Shown here: piece after piece, positions 11,281-23,841 of the stretch | Numbering within the stretch: the stretch's first letter is position 1 | Layout of the letters: every line of letters begins with the position of its first letter | Origin: Rostrohypoxylon terebratum | Lineage: Eukaryota > Ascomycota > Sordariomycetes > Xylariales > Hypoxylaceae | NCBI GenBank assembly: GCA_022497145.1 | Contig: MU386014.1 | Coordinates: 1-43,808 of the forward strand | Direction: 5' to 3' | DNA: 43,808 nt | Notes under the pieces: generated by a model | What the model saw: only the letters and a program-made list of their open reading frames with translations | The model's database searches: none | What the model was told of the DNA's origin: nothing | Made by a program: the position numbers and the translations under genes

Positions 11281-12070
11281 TCAAGCAAGTGTCGTTAAGG
11301 TGAGTTGTAATGAATTGTTCGATCACCTTTGACATTTCAAGCCTTATCCTTTCTTTCGTTTTCCTTTTTTTTATTTTTATTTTTATTTTTAAATTTCCTT
11401 AAAAGGGGCGGAGGGGGTTTGTTCCGACGTCAAACCAACATACATAGTAGACTATTCCGACCTAACAGCGGCAAGCCAGTAATATCTTGAAGCTGCAGCA
11501 TCGACAATCGACATCGTCAGTCTACATAGCTGACTGCGCTATTGAACATATCAAGAAAATCATTGTAGATATACATGTATTCAGAGATAAGTATCCGTAC
11601 AATCACCTAATTGCATAAGTGACGTGCCATTACTAGCCCGGTATGTATGTACATACGTACATACCTACGAAGTACATAATAGATTGGAATTGCTTTAGAT
11701 TACCTACTACCTAATAGGTACTACATGGGCACTAGGTAATAATACGTAATAGCAGATTAGAGTAAATTACACATTTACCATCCTAACGGGGTTTCCCTAC
11801 CCACAAAACGGGGGTCTCCAAAAATCTAAATGTTGCAGGGATACGAAGTACCAATTGCTTTTTTTTTTCTCTCTTTGGCTGCAACTTGTCCATAACTCCC
11901 CCCGTCTCCAATCAAAAGCAACTTCCATACCTGCTACTGCTACTAGAGTCTAGTTGACTACATACTGTATTAGGTACACAACCTTGGAACTTGGCTCCAA
12001 CTTAGAAGACGACATCAGAATCCATTCCGCTCTCACCAACCCCACCGAACCGCTCTGAGCCAGTCTGTCC

Positions 12071-12103
12071 TCAAGCCTCAAGCCTCAAGCCTCAAGCCTC
12101 AAG
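12071..12103. repeat. 7-bp tandem repeat (TCAAGCC), about 4.7 units
   Basis: TCAAGCC is repeated perfectly, about 220 bp upstream of the sec23 ATG, probably in its promoter or 5' untranslated region. It is a likely length-polymorphic site. Confidence 0.8.
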
Positions 12104-12319
12104 GTTTCCAAGTTGGGTCGAGAGACAAGATTCGTTTCCATAAACTTGGTAGAACCATCTCCTACAACTACACTACATAGTAGCTCTGGGAGTTGACCTA
12201 GCTTTACTAGACCACATCAAACGACATCATAATTACGCCCTCAGATCGGCGATTGCCGCAGCTATAACTGACCTCAGCGAAAAAGGAGCTTGGCGTATTG
12301 TCGCAAGCATCCCGAAGAC

Positions 12320-15087
12320 ATGGACTATGAGGCCTTAAAGGAGCAATGGAGCGAGGTCGAGGATCGAGATGGTGTCCGCCTTAGCTGGAATGTTTTCCCC
12401 AGCTCTCGGATGGTTAGTTCTCTCTTTGCCTCGTGCGTTTTCTGGCCACCTATCCAGGGCGCCCCTCATAGCCAGCCGCATCTCTCGTCTTTGAGCGCAA
12501 ACGTGCTAATGATTTGTTTAGGAGGCTTCTCGCCTTGTCGTCCCCATTGGCGCTCTCTACACACCTCTGAAGGAAAAGCCAGATACCCCTCTGCTGCAAT
12601 TCGAGCCAGTAACGTGCAAACAGCCTTGTCGCTCCGTCTTGAACCCATTCTGGTCAGTTTGCCTGGGTACTTTAAACACTTTCTTGTGATGGCTGGTCTA
12701 ACTCTGTCACGATACTTAGCCAGGTTGATGTCCGGGCACGCCTATGGATTTGCCCGTTCTGTCTTTCGAGAAACCCCCTCCCGCCCCATTACAAGGACAT
12801 CACCCCCAACGCAATCCCCCCCGAATTACATCCCTCCAACACCACTATCGAATATCGGCTATCACGACCGGCGCCTAGCCCACCGATTTTCCTTTACGTT
12901 GTCGATACGTGCCAGGAGGATGATAGCCTGTCGGCCTTGAAGGAGTCGCTCATAATGAGCTTGAGTCTCCTGCCCGAGAATGCACTGGTTGGCCTGATCA
13001 CTTACGGCACAATGGTATGTTTGTTCCCTCCCTGTGGCGAAACAGTCAATTTGTTGACCGCGATTCGTAGGCGCAAGTTCACGAGATAGGGTATACTGAG
13101 TGTGCCAAATCATATGTTTTTCGCGGCAGCAAGGACTATTCTGCCAAACAAGTTCAGGAAATGCTGGGATTGCTCGCTCCCAGCCTACGCCCTGGCATGC
13201 CGCAACAGCAGCCTGGTCGGCCTATGCTTCCCATGGGACCTGCTACTAGGTTCCTATTACCAGTTCAGCAGTGCGAATTCCAGCTCACTAAGATCCTCGA
13301 GCAGCTACAAAAGGACCCTTGGCCTGTGGCTAGTGACAGGAGAAATCTTCGCTGTTCTGGTGTGGCGCTTAGCGTAGCTGTGGGCCTCCTCGAGTCGTCT
13401 TTCCAAAACGCCGGCGGGAGGATAATGCTCTTTGCTGGAGGCCCGGCGACTGAGGGTCCTGGGATGGTCGTCGGCCCCGAGCTCAGGGAGCCTATTCGCT
13501 CGCATCACGACATCGATCGCGATAACATTAAGTATTATAAGAAGGCATTAAAAGTAAGTCCCCAACCCCTCCTCTTGCTCAACCCGGCGCTCCTATCGTC
13601 TCTTTGCTTTTCCTTGGTATATCAAGTTGTCTGCTTTGGACTAATGTCTTCCTAGTTCTACGATAACCTCGCGAAGCGAACCGCACATAATGGCCACATA
13701 ATAGACATATTCGCTGGGTGCCTAGATCAGGTGGGTTTACTCGAGATGAAAGGCTTATGCAACTCTACTGGCGGTCACATGATCCTTACGGATAGCTTTA
13801 CTTCGTCCATGTTTAAGCAATCATTCATCCGCGTTTTTGAGAAGGATGGTGATGATAATCTACTAATGGGCTTCAATGCGGTTCTCGAGGTCCTGACAAC
13901 AAAGGAGTTGAAGGTAACGGGTTTAATCGGACATGCCGTGTCGTTGAACAAGAAATCGACGTCTGTGGGAGAAACGGAATGTGGCATTGGCAATACGTGC
14001 TCATGGAAGATGTGTGGCATTGACCCCAACGCAAGCTACGGAGTCTACTTTGAGATCGCAAGCCAAGGTGGTCCTACGCAACATCCACAAGGCCAGCAGA
14101 AAGGTATGATGCAATTTTTGACCTATTACCAGCACTCTTCCGGACAATTTCACCTACGCGTGACGACTATCGCTAGGAATCTTAGCGGCCCTGCTGGGGA
14201 TCCTGCCATCGCGCAATCTTTTGACCAAGAAGCGGCTGCGGTACTGATGTCTAGAATCGCCGTCTTTAAGGCCGAGGTTGATGATGGCCCTGATGTCCTT
14301 CGTTGGGTAGACCGCATGCTTATTCGGCTATGCTCGCGCTTTGCCGACTATAGAAAAGATGACCCCTCGTCGTTTAGACTGGAGAAGAATTTCACCTTGT
14401 ACCCACAATTCATGTTCCACCTCCGTCGAAGTCAGTTCCTACAGGTCTTCAATAACTCGCCTGACGAGACTGCCTTTTACCGCCACGTATTGAACCATGA
14501 AGACGTGAGCAACTCTCTAATCATGATTCAGCCGACTTTGGATTCGTACACCTTCGACCAAGATGGAGGCCAGCCAGTCCTTCTGGACTCGACCTCTATC
14601 CAGCCCACACATATTTTATTGTTGGATACATTCTTCCACATCCTCATATTCCATGGCGAGACGATCGCAGAATGGAAGAAAGCCGGCTACCAGGACCAAG
14701 AAGGCTACGATAACTTCGCTACGTTACTCGAGCAACCGAAGGAGGATGCGAGGGTGGGTATAGGTCATCTTTCTGTCGCAGGCTTATGCTAATACTGATT
14801 CCAACAGGATTTGATCGCCGATCGCTTCCCTCTTCCTCGCTTTATCGTGTGTGACGCTGGCGGCTCCCAGGCGCGATTTTTACTTTCGAAGCTTAACCCT
14901 TCGACCACCCATACCTCAGGGGCCTATGGAGGTGTTGGTGCTCAGACTGCTCAAACCATCTTCACTGATGACGTGTCGCTGCAGACTTTCATGGATCATT
15001 TGATGAAGTTAGTACTATACCATTCTGAAGTCCCAACATGTAAAACTGACATCGCGCAACAGGCTCGCTGTGAGTGGTACGAACTAG
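12320..15087 (+). CDS. Sec23, COPII coat GTPase-activating subunit
   Basis: Sec23 pairs with Sec24 in the inner COPII coat at ER exit sites and is the GAP for Sar1. The spliced reading frame gives 774 residues, the usual fungal length. Exons: 12320-12412, 12522-12652, 12720-13014, 13071-13553, 13656-14753, 14808-15007, 15063-15087. All six introns are GT-AG and each junction restores conserved Sec23 sequence. The start MDYEALKEQW is the canonical Sec23 N-terminus; an in-frame ATG 30 nt upstream is ignored. A zinc-finger core follows, with C63/C67 and C86/C89 (CPFC). Next comes the trunk (FLYVVDTCQEDDSL, LVGLITYGTM, LNPF/RARLW), then the beta-sandwich/helical regions and the gelsolin-like end (DSTSIQPTHILLLDTFFHI). 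The last exon encodes only eight residues, LAVSGTN plus part of a Lys codon. Expected to be essential. The identification is very secure. Confidence 0.97.
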
Positions 15088-15839
15088 GAAAATCTGAACT
15101 TGTGGTCTAGTAATGATACCATGTTTGCCCAACCGAGGCAGAGTGTGAGAATAGGTCCAGGTGTTGGAGAAGTAAAAAAAAATCAAGAATAAGGAATTAG
15201 GCGGGCTACTCGACCTAGACTTTAGTTTTGGACTGCGATCAATCTATATACAAGACGGGAGTCGGCTAGAGTCATACATCACCTCATTGCTATTATACAC
15301 AAATTTAACATACTGCTTTTTTTTCTCGCTGAGGCCCTCTTCCTTCCTCCCCTCCACAAAAAAACTGCCACAACCTACCGAACTTATCCACTCATATTTC
15401 TAAGAGATCGGATGTCCTCATAGTTGAACTAGCTGCCTATACATAATGTTTGGATAATGGGTTGCTTTTACTAGTAAATACATATATGTTGTATTGTACT
15501 TCGTACCTAGGTGGTGTTCTTATTATCGCATAAAGGAGGTAATTAAATCTTCAGACTAGCCGAAAGCTGACCAATCAGTTTGATGACCCCACTAATCTTC
15601 GCTCCCACCTGCACTGTCCTTGAATAGTAATAATACTCGCAAAATCTCCTAGGGCAGTACGAAGATACAAACCCCACCGTCTAGGGTTTTCTGCCCACAA
15701 CTGAATTTGTTCAAGGTCAGTTTCTTCAATTTGCGTCTTCCTAATTGCAAGCGTTTCCCACGAGGCTCAGAACATCTCGCGCGACAGTCTCTACACAATC
15801 TCATCAAACAGATCCCCGAGCCTATAGCTTCGAGCAAAT
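15088..15839. other. sec23-rpl12 spacer
   Basis: About 750 bp between two plus-strand genes. It should hold the sec23 3' untranslated region/polyadenylation signals and the rpl12 promoter. An A-run at 15173-15183 and a TATATA-containing stretch near 15480 are visible. The 150 bp before the rpl12 start are pyrimidine-rich with TTCGTCTTCC-like tracts, typical of fungal ribosomal-protein leaders (inference). No additional gene was seen. Confidence 0.6.
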
Positions 15840-16612
15840 ATGCGTACGTTTGAAATATCGGCATCCTTTGTTTTATGCTTCATATGGCTAACCATTTCGC
15901 GAAATACAGCTCCCAAGTTTGATCCTAACGAGGTTAAGGTGATGTACGTCGAGATATTGCAACCCTCCCTTCACCAGCTATAATCGTTGCACACTCAAGA
16001 TTAACTCGTATATCAAACAGTCACCTTAGGGCCACGGGAGGAGAGGTTGGTGCCTCTTCCGCGCTCGCTCCCAAGATTGGTCCTCTCGGTTTGTCACCAA
16101 AGAAGGTCGGAGAAGACATCGCGAAGGCTACTGGTGATTGGGTAGGCGTTCTATCAACCCCATATGAACAAAATTGATTGTATTGGGCTAACTTCTCTGC
16201 GTTCAACAGAAAGGTCTACGAGTGACCGTCAAGCTTACCATCCAGAACCGTCAAGCCGCTGTATCGGTTGTCCCCACTGCTTCTTCTCTGATCATCAAGG
16301 CGCTGAAGGAGCCGCCGCGTGACCGTAAGAAGGAAAAGAACATCAAGCATTCGAAGAGTGTGCCTCTCGACGATATCATCGAGATTGCGCGAACGATGCG
16401 ATTCAAGTCCTTCTCTAAAGATTTGAAAGGGACCGTTAAGGAGATCTTAGGAACGGCATTCAGCGTAGGATGCCAAGTCGATGGAAGAAGCCCCAAGGAT
16501 ATCAGTGACGATATTGAGAGTGGTGAGATCGATAGTGAGTCTCAATTTGCAAAACATTCTTCACACTCTAGTTTCGATGCTGACAAACGTTGGTGTAGTC
16601 CCAGAAGAGTGA
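15840..16612 (+). CDS. 60S ribosomal protein L12 (uL11)
   Basis: Cytosolic large-subunit protein at the GTPase-associated centre, binding the 25S rRNA stalk base near P0. Exons: 15840-15843, 15910-15943, 16021-16141, 16210-16534, 16599-16612, joining to 165 residues, the normal family length. The first coding exon is only ATGC, and the Pro2 codon is split by the first intron. Joined, the N-terminus reads MPPKFDPNEVKVIHLRATGG, exactly the fungal consensus. The second junction restores ATT (Ile) and the fourth restores ATC (Ile), giving the conserved GEIDIPEE C-terminus. The core contains KIGPLGLSPKKVGEDIAKAT and the RNA-binding C-terminal domain (SFSKDLKGTVKEILGTAFSV). All donors are GTACGT, GTAGGC or GTGAGT types. 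Single-exon ORF calling recovers only the middle of this gene. Confidence 0.97.
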
Positions 16613-18856
16613 AAACCAAAAGAAAATAAGGAACTGGATGGGCTGAAAACGGGCTTCTTTTTTATTCTGCTGCATGTTACAACAGGAGTTCAGGAATGGC
16701 TTGCGATAGGTCTCGCCGACACGTTCTGAATTGAGAGGAATCAACCATTTTTCTATGCCCTGAGACTTGTACACTACCCCTAAACACCACCACCATCACC
16801 ATCATTACCATTACCATTACCACTACGTCCTTGCCTACACTCTGAGATAAACCTAATTTACCGTGGTCTATCTCTATTTTGTGTCAAGGGAGATCGAAAC
16901 TCGACCAGCTACTCACCGCGGTCTCCTTTGCTACCAAAGCGTGGAGGTTGAGGTCCATCTTTCAGGTCAACATACCAACCTTTCAATCTATTGTAGTCGG
17001 TCTCTCAAGATGTAGTGGCCGACGTATCATAAGGCTGTGAAAGGAATGATCATTGCTTCTGTGCGGGCATCCAGATAAGACGACATATACTGCTACACGC
17101 TACGCATTATGTAAGTACTACTAGGTACACACAATTACTTTCAGGGAGAAAAAGAAGCGCCAAAATCAAAGGTGCGAATCCATAATACATGCACGCAACT
17201 TTGAACTTTTGGTATGCAACTAAGAATGGATCCGGTAAAACTTGTAAGCTAAGAAATATATTTTGCGCTTAACAAACACGCCTATGCCTTTCCCCTTTCC
17301 GAACTCCTCTTACCTCTCTGCCTATTAACATTATATACTACTTAGATTTAACCCATGTTAGCATCGATATGCACCAGTATACCTACTAGTATTAACTATT
17401 ATCAAGACTACCTATGCTAAAATTTTCGAAATATTTACCTACTATGTACTTGTATAGCTGCTGGAACAGGCATCAAGCCTATGCACACTTAGCATTGATG
17501 TATTATGGGAGGTGGTATTGATATTTGCAGTTATATTACTATTAGGTATTTTCGTTTGGTACTTTATAAAGCGTAGTACCTTAGCCTCGCAGGCATCAAT
17601 TGCTCTAAAATGCCGCTTGCGTACACGTATTATTATGCTATGTACAATACCTACCTCACCTATGTACGCGTACATAGACGATGTACTTACCGAGAGGTGG
17701 TGTAGGTATATAGGTATGTACTTGCCTTGTGTACACAATTCTTTTAGCGCTATATACCCCTGGCTTATTACCTGCAAAATATCTCAAATAAATTAAAACT
17801 CGCAGTATGTTTAAGTATGTATCCTTCCCTAATTATATATACTTAAATACGCAAGCGTTATATTAAGCGTTTTTTTAACTGTAAGTGACGTTAATTTAGT
17901 ACCTAATATACAGGTTGAAGTACATTAGTAAGTAGGTATCATTGTATGTACCTACTCACATACCTACTAGGTAGTATTTGGGAGGTATGCATTTCTAAGT
18001 TGTGTAGGTATGTACATATATATGTAGTACTAGGTATGTATGTACATAGTATGATAGTATGTAATATTAGGGCACTTGCTTCGTAGACGCAAACTAACAC
18101 TAGTGTCCCCAGCCGATGAAATGTGACAGGAGCTGATGGACTATTAACGTAAACCAAAAATTCAATTTAGACTCAGCCCCCCCCCCCCACGTAAAATCAG
18201 CGCCGGGTCATTTCGACCCTCATTATTCTCATGTTTCCATCTACTATCATACAGCCTACGAAGAAAGACTACAATAGGTACACTACACCTCGACAGTGTG
18301 TTTTGAATCCAAGGGCGTTTGCTAACGTCGACTTGAAACGGGAGCTTCCTGTCTCATTCTAATTAACTTCTTTGTCAGGTTTTCTTCTTCAAAACTTCTA
18401 TAGGCCTCTTTAGCCTTCCGTCTTCTGTCCTACTCGCCTGTGCCTATTCCACTTCCAGGTCTGACCTCGAAAGCCGTGTGTCCCTCTTTTCGCTTCCGGA
18501 CTACCTCGTCCCCGTCCTTCCTCTTCCCTGCCTCGCCCACACTCTTGCGCCTGGCTGGTTCCCGGAGCTCCCCCGTCGCGCGAGGCAGAGCAGAGTGTCA
18601 GGAATTTATCGCTCGAAATCGTGAAGGAGGGGACGAGTCTTGGTCTGACTTGTACACTTCAGACGACAGCCTCAGGTCAGCATTTCGGTTCAGATAACTT
18701 GGCCTGGTTTTTCAGGATCGGGCGACCTACTTCCAGATGTATATCAGCCAGCTTCCTTCAGCCGCGCTCTAACCAGCAGGCTATAATGAGACCACGCATT
18801 GACTTAGACCTCGACATATCCTTCCCCGACTCCCGATTCCGGTTGGTTTTTGCCAG
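16613..18856. other. rpl12-OGT intergenic region
   Basis: About 2.2 kb with no convincing gene. Short frames at 17442-17796 and 17939-18157 overlap each other on both strands in AT-rich, repeat-like sequence and have no protein character. Notable content: an ACCATC/ATTACC run at 16780-16830, many TACCTA/GTACATA motifs at 17640-18060, a C-run at 18178-18189, and a CT-rich stretch at 18330-18560 that looks like the promoter/leader of the downstream OGT-like gene. Confidence 0.6.
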
Positions 18857-21800
18857 ATGTTCTCTTCAGTCCAGATGCACCAGATGCACCAGATGGTGCA
18901 AGTTTCGCATCATCTTGATGTTCCGTCTCCCTTTCAACTAGATCGCAAACATGAACGGCATGCGTTTTCACATCATCCCCGTAATGCCTCGAGAGCACCC
19001 GAATTGCTACAGGGCTTCGAGTTCGGCTCCGGCTCTACGCATCGCGCCTTTCCCATTCGTTTATCACAACCGACGCCATCGCAACCGATTCATCCTAGAC
19101 CAAACACATTCATGTTTCCGTCTCACTTGTCCGATCGTGACGAACATCAACTGAGACGTAAGACTCCTAACGGTACAATAGACGCAGGGTACGATGGCAA
19201 CCCTGCTCAGCTCGCCTCTGGGCCTCCGCCTCTCAAACACATGATCTTGCCCACTTCTTCCAGCCTTATATCTGCAACCGCCTACTCACAACAAGATCAT
19301 GCAATGAAGCATCACATCAAGCCTGCGGTTGTCGACTGGGCATTTCAGTCGCCCCAGGCTTTAAATATTCCAGATCACAGCGGCCTTGCTCTTGATACCA
19401 ATTCGCTAGCATTGGGAGGCAGCTGGCGACGCGGCTTCGGAAACGACTCCCGTTCCCTCATGGCACTAGATTGTGTTCCTAATGGGCTACCCACAGCTTA
19501 TTTTCCTTACAACAATGGCGTCGAAGTGCCTACCGCACTGCAACCTATATATCAACATTCCCCAGGCCCCGCCATATTTGATAACGGGGGGTTACTTCCG
19601 CCTGCAATTTGGCCCGAGACGAATATCCCCAGTTACCACCCGACCGCCCACCTAGGAGCCGTGAACCACCAAGGCTTTAGTCGCCAGTTTATGCCCCATC
19701 CTCGATCGTCTAATTCTTCCATGCCATCCAGGACACCATTCAATTCTTTAGCTCGTCATGAAGAAGGCCATATAGGTCTGCAGACACCATCCCAAGGACT
19801 GGAGTCTCTTACGCTAGAACCTGCTCAATACCATAGACCTAGGCTCGGGATGAGTGAAAACTCCGCACCTACAAGGTTTAGGGAAAAGGCACTCGCAAAT
19901 GCTCATCGATCTTATATCGAACTGCTGACCTACCTCCATCGCAGCAGGAAATCGCAGAACCGTTCCTCCCAGGAACCCAGATCTTCGAGGATGGTCATAT
20001 TTCCGAAGCTTCCGAGGCCCTCGAGTCATTCAAACTGTGTTCTTCCTCCACGGCAATCTCAAGATACACATGTTTATAGAGACACAAATGGTGGCAGCAA
20101 CCAGGTCATCAATTCTCGGGTTGGCGCGCCGTCAGACTTGCTTAGACAGCACATGGTGAAACATCAATTTCAGGGTGGTGAAATATCCCACTCAGCTTAC
20201 TATCATCTATTCAACACTGAGAACTCAGGTGGTTTCCCTGCTGAATCAGAACGCGGAAGAGGGGCTGCGACGCCTTTTACCAGTGCTAAGGCTGCTTTGG
20301 AGATGTTGACACATCTATGCGAACAAAGTGGCTGGAAATGGATTGACGGGATGTTGCTCGGAGGTTGCTTGCACTACGGCCTCGAGCATTACGAGCAATC
20401 CTTAGAGTGGTTTCAGAGGATCATCTCTCTAGATGAGACGTAAGTTGTGACTTCTCTAAGCCTTCTTATTCAATGAACACATGGCATATCGACTAATTCC
20501 TACTCAGCCACGTCGAGGCTATTTCGAACGTTGCTGCTACATTGTACTGTCTGAATCGACACGAGGAGGCTGAACACCACTGGTTGCGAGCTGTTCGCTT
20601 ACGACCGAGCTATCTCGAAGCTGTTGAACATCTCGTAGGTCTTCTTTGTTCCAGTCATAGGAGCAAAGAAGCTGTCGACATAATCGATTTTGTCCAACAG
20701 TCTATCCGCTTTACTGAGAGTCGAGTTGATTGCGACATAACTCCTAATGCAATCAATGGAGCCAGCAGTCTTGTATATGGTGCCTCTGAGCCGCACGTGC
20801 GCCCTCGCTGCGGGCCTACTAGCAGTGCTGATAGTGCAGGAGAGTCGAAACTCCCGGGTTTTGGGTTAAGTGGCTATCGTGTGGCCGGAAATGAGAACGG
20901 CCGCGTCATTGCACTGATCCACGCGAAAGGCAACATGCTATACGCATTAAAAGACATTGACCGAGCGTCTGAATCATTCGAGGAGGCTGTGCTTATTAGT
21001 ACAGGAAGGAAGCTCAAGTGCATCCATTCTCTTATTCGCAGGATACAGTCAGTTCTATCTCCTATAGACCCTTATGGCGCAGAAGGGCAAAATCGCCCTC
21101 TACCTGGGCCCCTGTTGTTGCCTCCCGAAAGAGCAAGACGCACTGCCCAATTAGTTTTTGCCACCCATGGCGACCTTCCAGGACTACGCTTCGTGCCAGA
21201 CGGAGGGCCAAAAAGGTCCGCAATCTCTACTACGAGCAACTCACTGTTGTCACTAGCCAAGATATTCCAAGATGCTATGTCAAACGGAGGCTCGTTCCCT
21301 CGGCTCTTGCGCCAGCCTTCTGGCATCGGTGACATACTGGCACTTTATTATCTGTCATTATCGCTTTCGGAAAGTCCTTCGACAGCCAACAACGTAGGCA
21401 TTCTGCTAGCCAGCGTTCAGCACAACAGCCATGTCCCACAAACTCAAATACCAGAGAGTGTGAATATACCGCAGATACCTGGGATTGCTCCCGGCAGTGG
21501 CCTTTCCCTAGCCCTTGCGTACTATCATTACGGATTGACTTTAGACTCGAAGCATGTACATCTCCATACAAACCTGGGCAGCTTGCTCAAAGATATTGGT
21601 CAGCTTGACCTAGCGATACAAATGTATGAACAGGCTGTTGCATGCGACGGTACTTTCGATATTGCCCTCACGAACTTAGCAAATGCAGTTAAGGATCGTG
21701 GGAGAATTAGCGATGCAATCACGTATTATAGAAGAGCGGTTAATTCTAACCCCGACTTCGCGGAAGCGGTCTGCGGGCTTTCCACAGCCCTCAACTCCGT

Positions 21801-23841
21801 CTGCGATTGGAGTGGCCGGGGCGGCGTGGTATTGTACGATGGAACATACGACCGCTGGCACGTTGACGATCAGGGCATGATTCGAGACGTCAAAAACGAG
21901 GGTGTCGGTAGTGGTTTGATGAAGAGGGTCGTTGACATTGTCTCTAAGCAGCTAGCAGACTCGTATCATTGGGGCACTGGCATATTGCGAAATGGAGCTT
22001 TGGAACTGCTAGGTTCCCAGCTCAGTCTGCTCGCGGCGGGTGAGATGAAGGGGTTCGACATTGAAACGGAACTTCGTAAGTGGTCTGGTCGTCCATGGGA
22101 AGGCTCTAGAATTCTTCGGCTTGTGGAACGATCTATGAAAGCTATAATGCGACGTTGGTACCTGGACAAGTATGTTCATAATCGGCCTTTGCGGTCGTCC
22201 TATTCCCGGCTCAAGCTGCCAGCATCTCTAGCTGTGCCAGCAGCACCAACGGTTCTGCCTTTCCACACATTCACATGTCCGCTGACGGCCAACGATATAC
22301 GGATGATCTCTCAGCGAAACGCTGCTAGGATATCATGTTCAACCATGAAGTCTTCATGGCTTCCAGCCTCTGTATACGCCCCACCCCCGCCTCCTAGCCC
22401 ACATCTCAATATTGGGTACGTATCTTCGGATTTCAACAACCACCCGCTTGCGCACCTGTAAGTTCCCACGCCTTTTTGTATCTAAGCGCACGACCGTCCT
22501 CTTTCTTACCATTTAACAATTTAGGATGCAGTCGGTATTTGGATTTCACGACCCAGTGCGTGCGAAAGCCTTTTGTTACGCCACTACTGCCAGCGACAAA
22601 TCTGTCCATCGGTTACAGATCGAGCGCGAGGCACCTGTTTTCCGTGACGTGAGTGCTTGGTCTTCAGAAAGACTTGTGGAACAAATTGTCAGGGACGAGA
22701 TTCATATCCTCGTCAATCTGAATGGATACACAAGAGGTGCAAGGAATGAGATATTTGCCGCTCGACCCGCACCCATCCAGATGTCCTTCATGGGGTTCGC
22801 CGGTACACTTGGAGCTGAATGGTGTGATTATATCTTGGCCGACGAAACGGCCATCCCGCCATCTACACTGCGACCTGCGAGGAATAACACCCGCATTCAA
22901 GACGTTTTTCAGGATGGCGAGTTTGACGGCGATGGTGACTGGATGTATTCCGAAAACATCGTCTTCTGCCGCGATACATTCTTCTGCTGTGACCATGCTC
23001 AATCATCTGATCCAAGCGAGAGGACCATGATATGGGCGGACGAGCAACGGCGAAGATGGAGGATGCGCAAAGAATTATTTCCGAACCTTTCAGACGATAC
23101 CGTCATACTTGCCAACTTTAACCAATTATATAAGGTATAGTTCGCCATGATGCCAATATACAATCCGCACGAGTCATAGCTAACCAAGTACTCCATAATA
23201 TCTAGATCGACCCATCCACATTTCGCATGTGGTTGCGCATTCTCTCCAACGTACCCAATGCTATACTCTGGTTACTCAGGTTTCCCGAACTGGGCGAAAC
23301 CAACCTCAAGAAAACGGCTAAGATCTGGGCTGGCGAGGATGTGGCACGCCGGATCATATTCACAGACGTAGCGCCAAAACAACAGCACATCTCGCGAGCG
23401 CGGGTCTGCGACCTCTTTCTAGACACGCCAGAGTGCAATGCGCACACGACCGCTGCAGATGTTCTGTGGTCTAGCACGCCGCTATTGACTCTGCCTAGAT
23501 ATCCGTACAAGATGTGCTCCCGTATGGCAGCGTCGATCCTCAAGGGGGCGTTACCTAAGACACCACAGGGAGATGAGGTCATCCAGGAGCTCGTCGCTTC
23601 TGATGATGACGACTATGAAGCTCTAGCAACCAAGCTTGCGAGAAGTTTAAGTTACCGGGACGTTGACGGCCGCCACTGCGAAGGTCACGGACGACTGGCA
23701 GATATGCGGAGGATTCTTTTCGAGGCGAAGTGGACATGTGCGCTTTTCAACACTCGTAGATGGGTCGCCGATCTAGAGAAAGCGTACGAGGAAGCGTGGC
23801 GGCGTTGGGTAGCCGGGGAAGGCGGCGACATTTACCTATAG
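18857..23841 (+). CDS. O-GlcNAc transferase-like protein (TPR + GT41)
   Basis: Nucleocytoplasmic enzyme that would transfer GlcNAc from UDP-GlcNAc to Ser/Thr of proteins (GT41 family). Exons 18857-20439, 20508-22457, 22525-23134 and 23206-23841 give 1592 residues; every junction restores conserved sequence. Residues 1-about 480 are Pro/Ser/His-rich and probably disordered. TPR-like helices occur at about 480-590 and a clearer TPR block at about 855-960 (HLHTNLGSLLKDIGQLDLAI, ALTNLANAVKDRGRISDAI). The GT41 catalytic halves follow. IGYVSSDFNNHPLAHLMQS contains His1173, equivalent to the active-site His of human OGT. ILVNLNGYTRGARNEIFAAR precedes NFNQLYKIDPS with Lys1381, equivalent to the UDP-phosphate-binding Lys. 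LDTPECNAHTTAADVLW is the UDP-contacting segment. Key residues are intact, so activity is expected. The start codon is the first in-frame ATG and is uncertain; the TPR superhelix looks interrupted compared with animals. Confidence 0.93.

Larger units (their letters stand above)
10251..12319. other. Divergent intergenic region upstream of sec23 and the 960-aa gene
   Basis: About 2.07 kb without a supportable gene between two divergently transcribed genes, so it must contain both promoters and 5' leaders. Visible content includes direct repeats near 10810-10860 (ACTGGT and GTAGTAGGGTA units), a T-rich tract at 11360-11400, a 10-bp repeat at 11231-11280, TACCTA/TAGGTA-rich patches near 11640-11760 and a 7-bp repeat at 12071-12103. 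No tRNA or other RNA gene was seen. Confidence 0.7.

Noticed and set aside
12290..12319. Upstream in-frame ATG as the sec23 start
   Set aside because: The family begins at MDYEALK; the ten upstream codons are not conserved Sec23 sequence and the first intron phase fits the downstream start equally.
17442..17796. Overlapping 94- and 111-codon frames on opposite strands
   Set aside because: Both occupy the same AT-rich, TACCTA-rich spacer; no initiation context, splice partner or domain.
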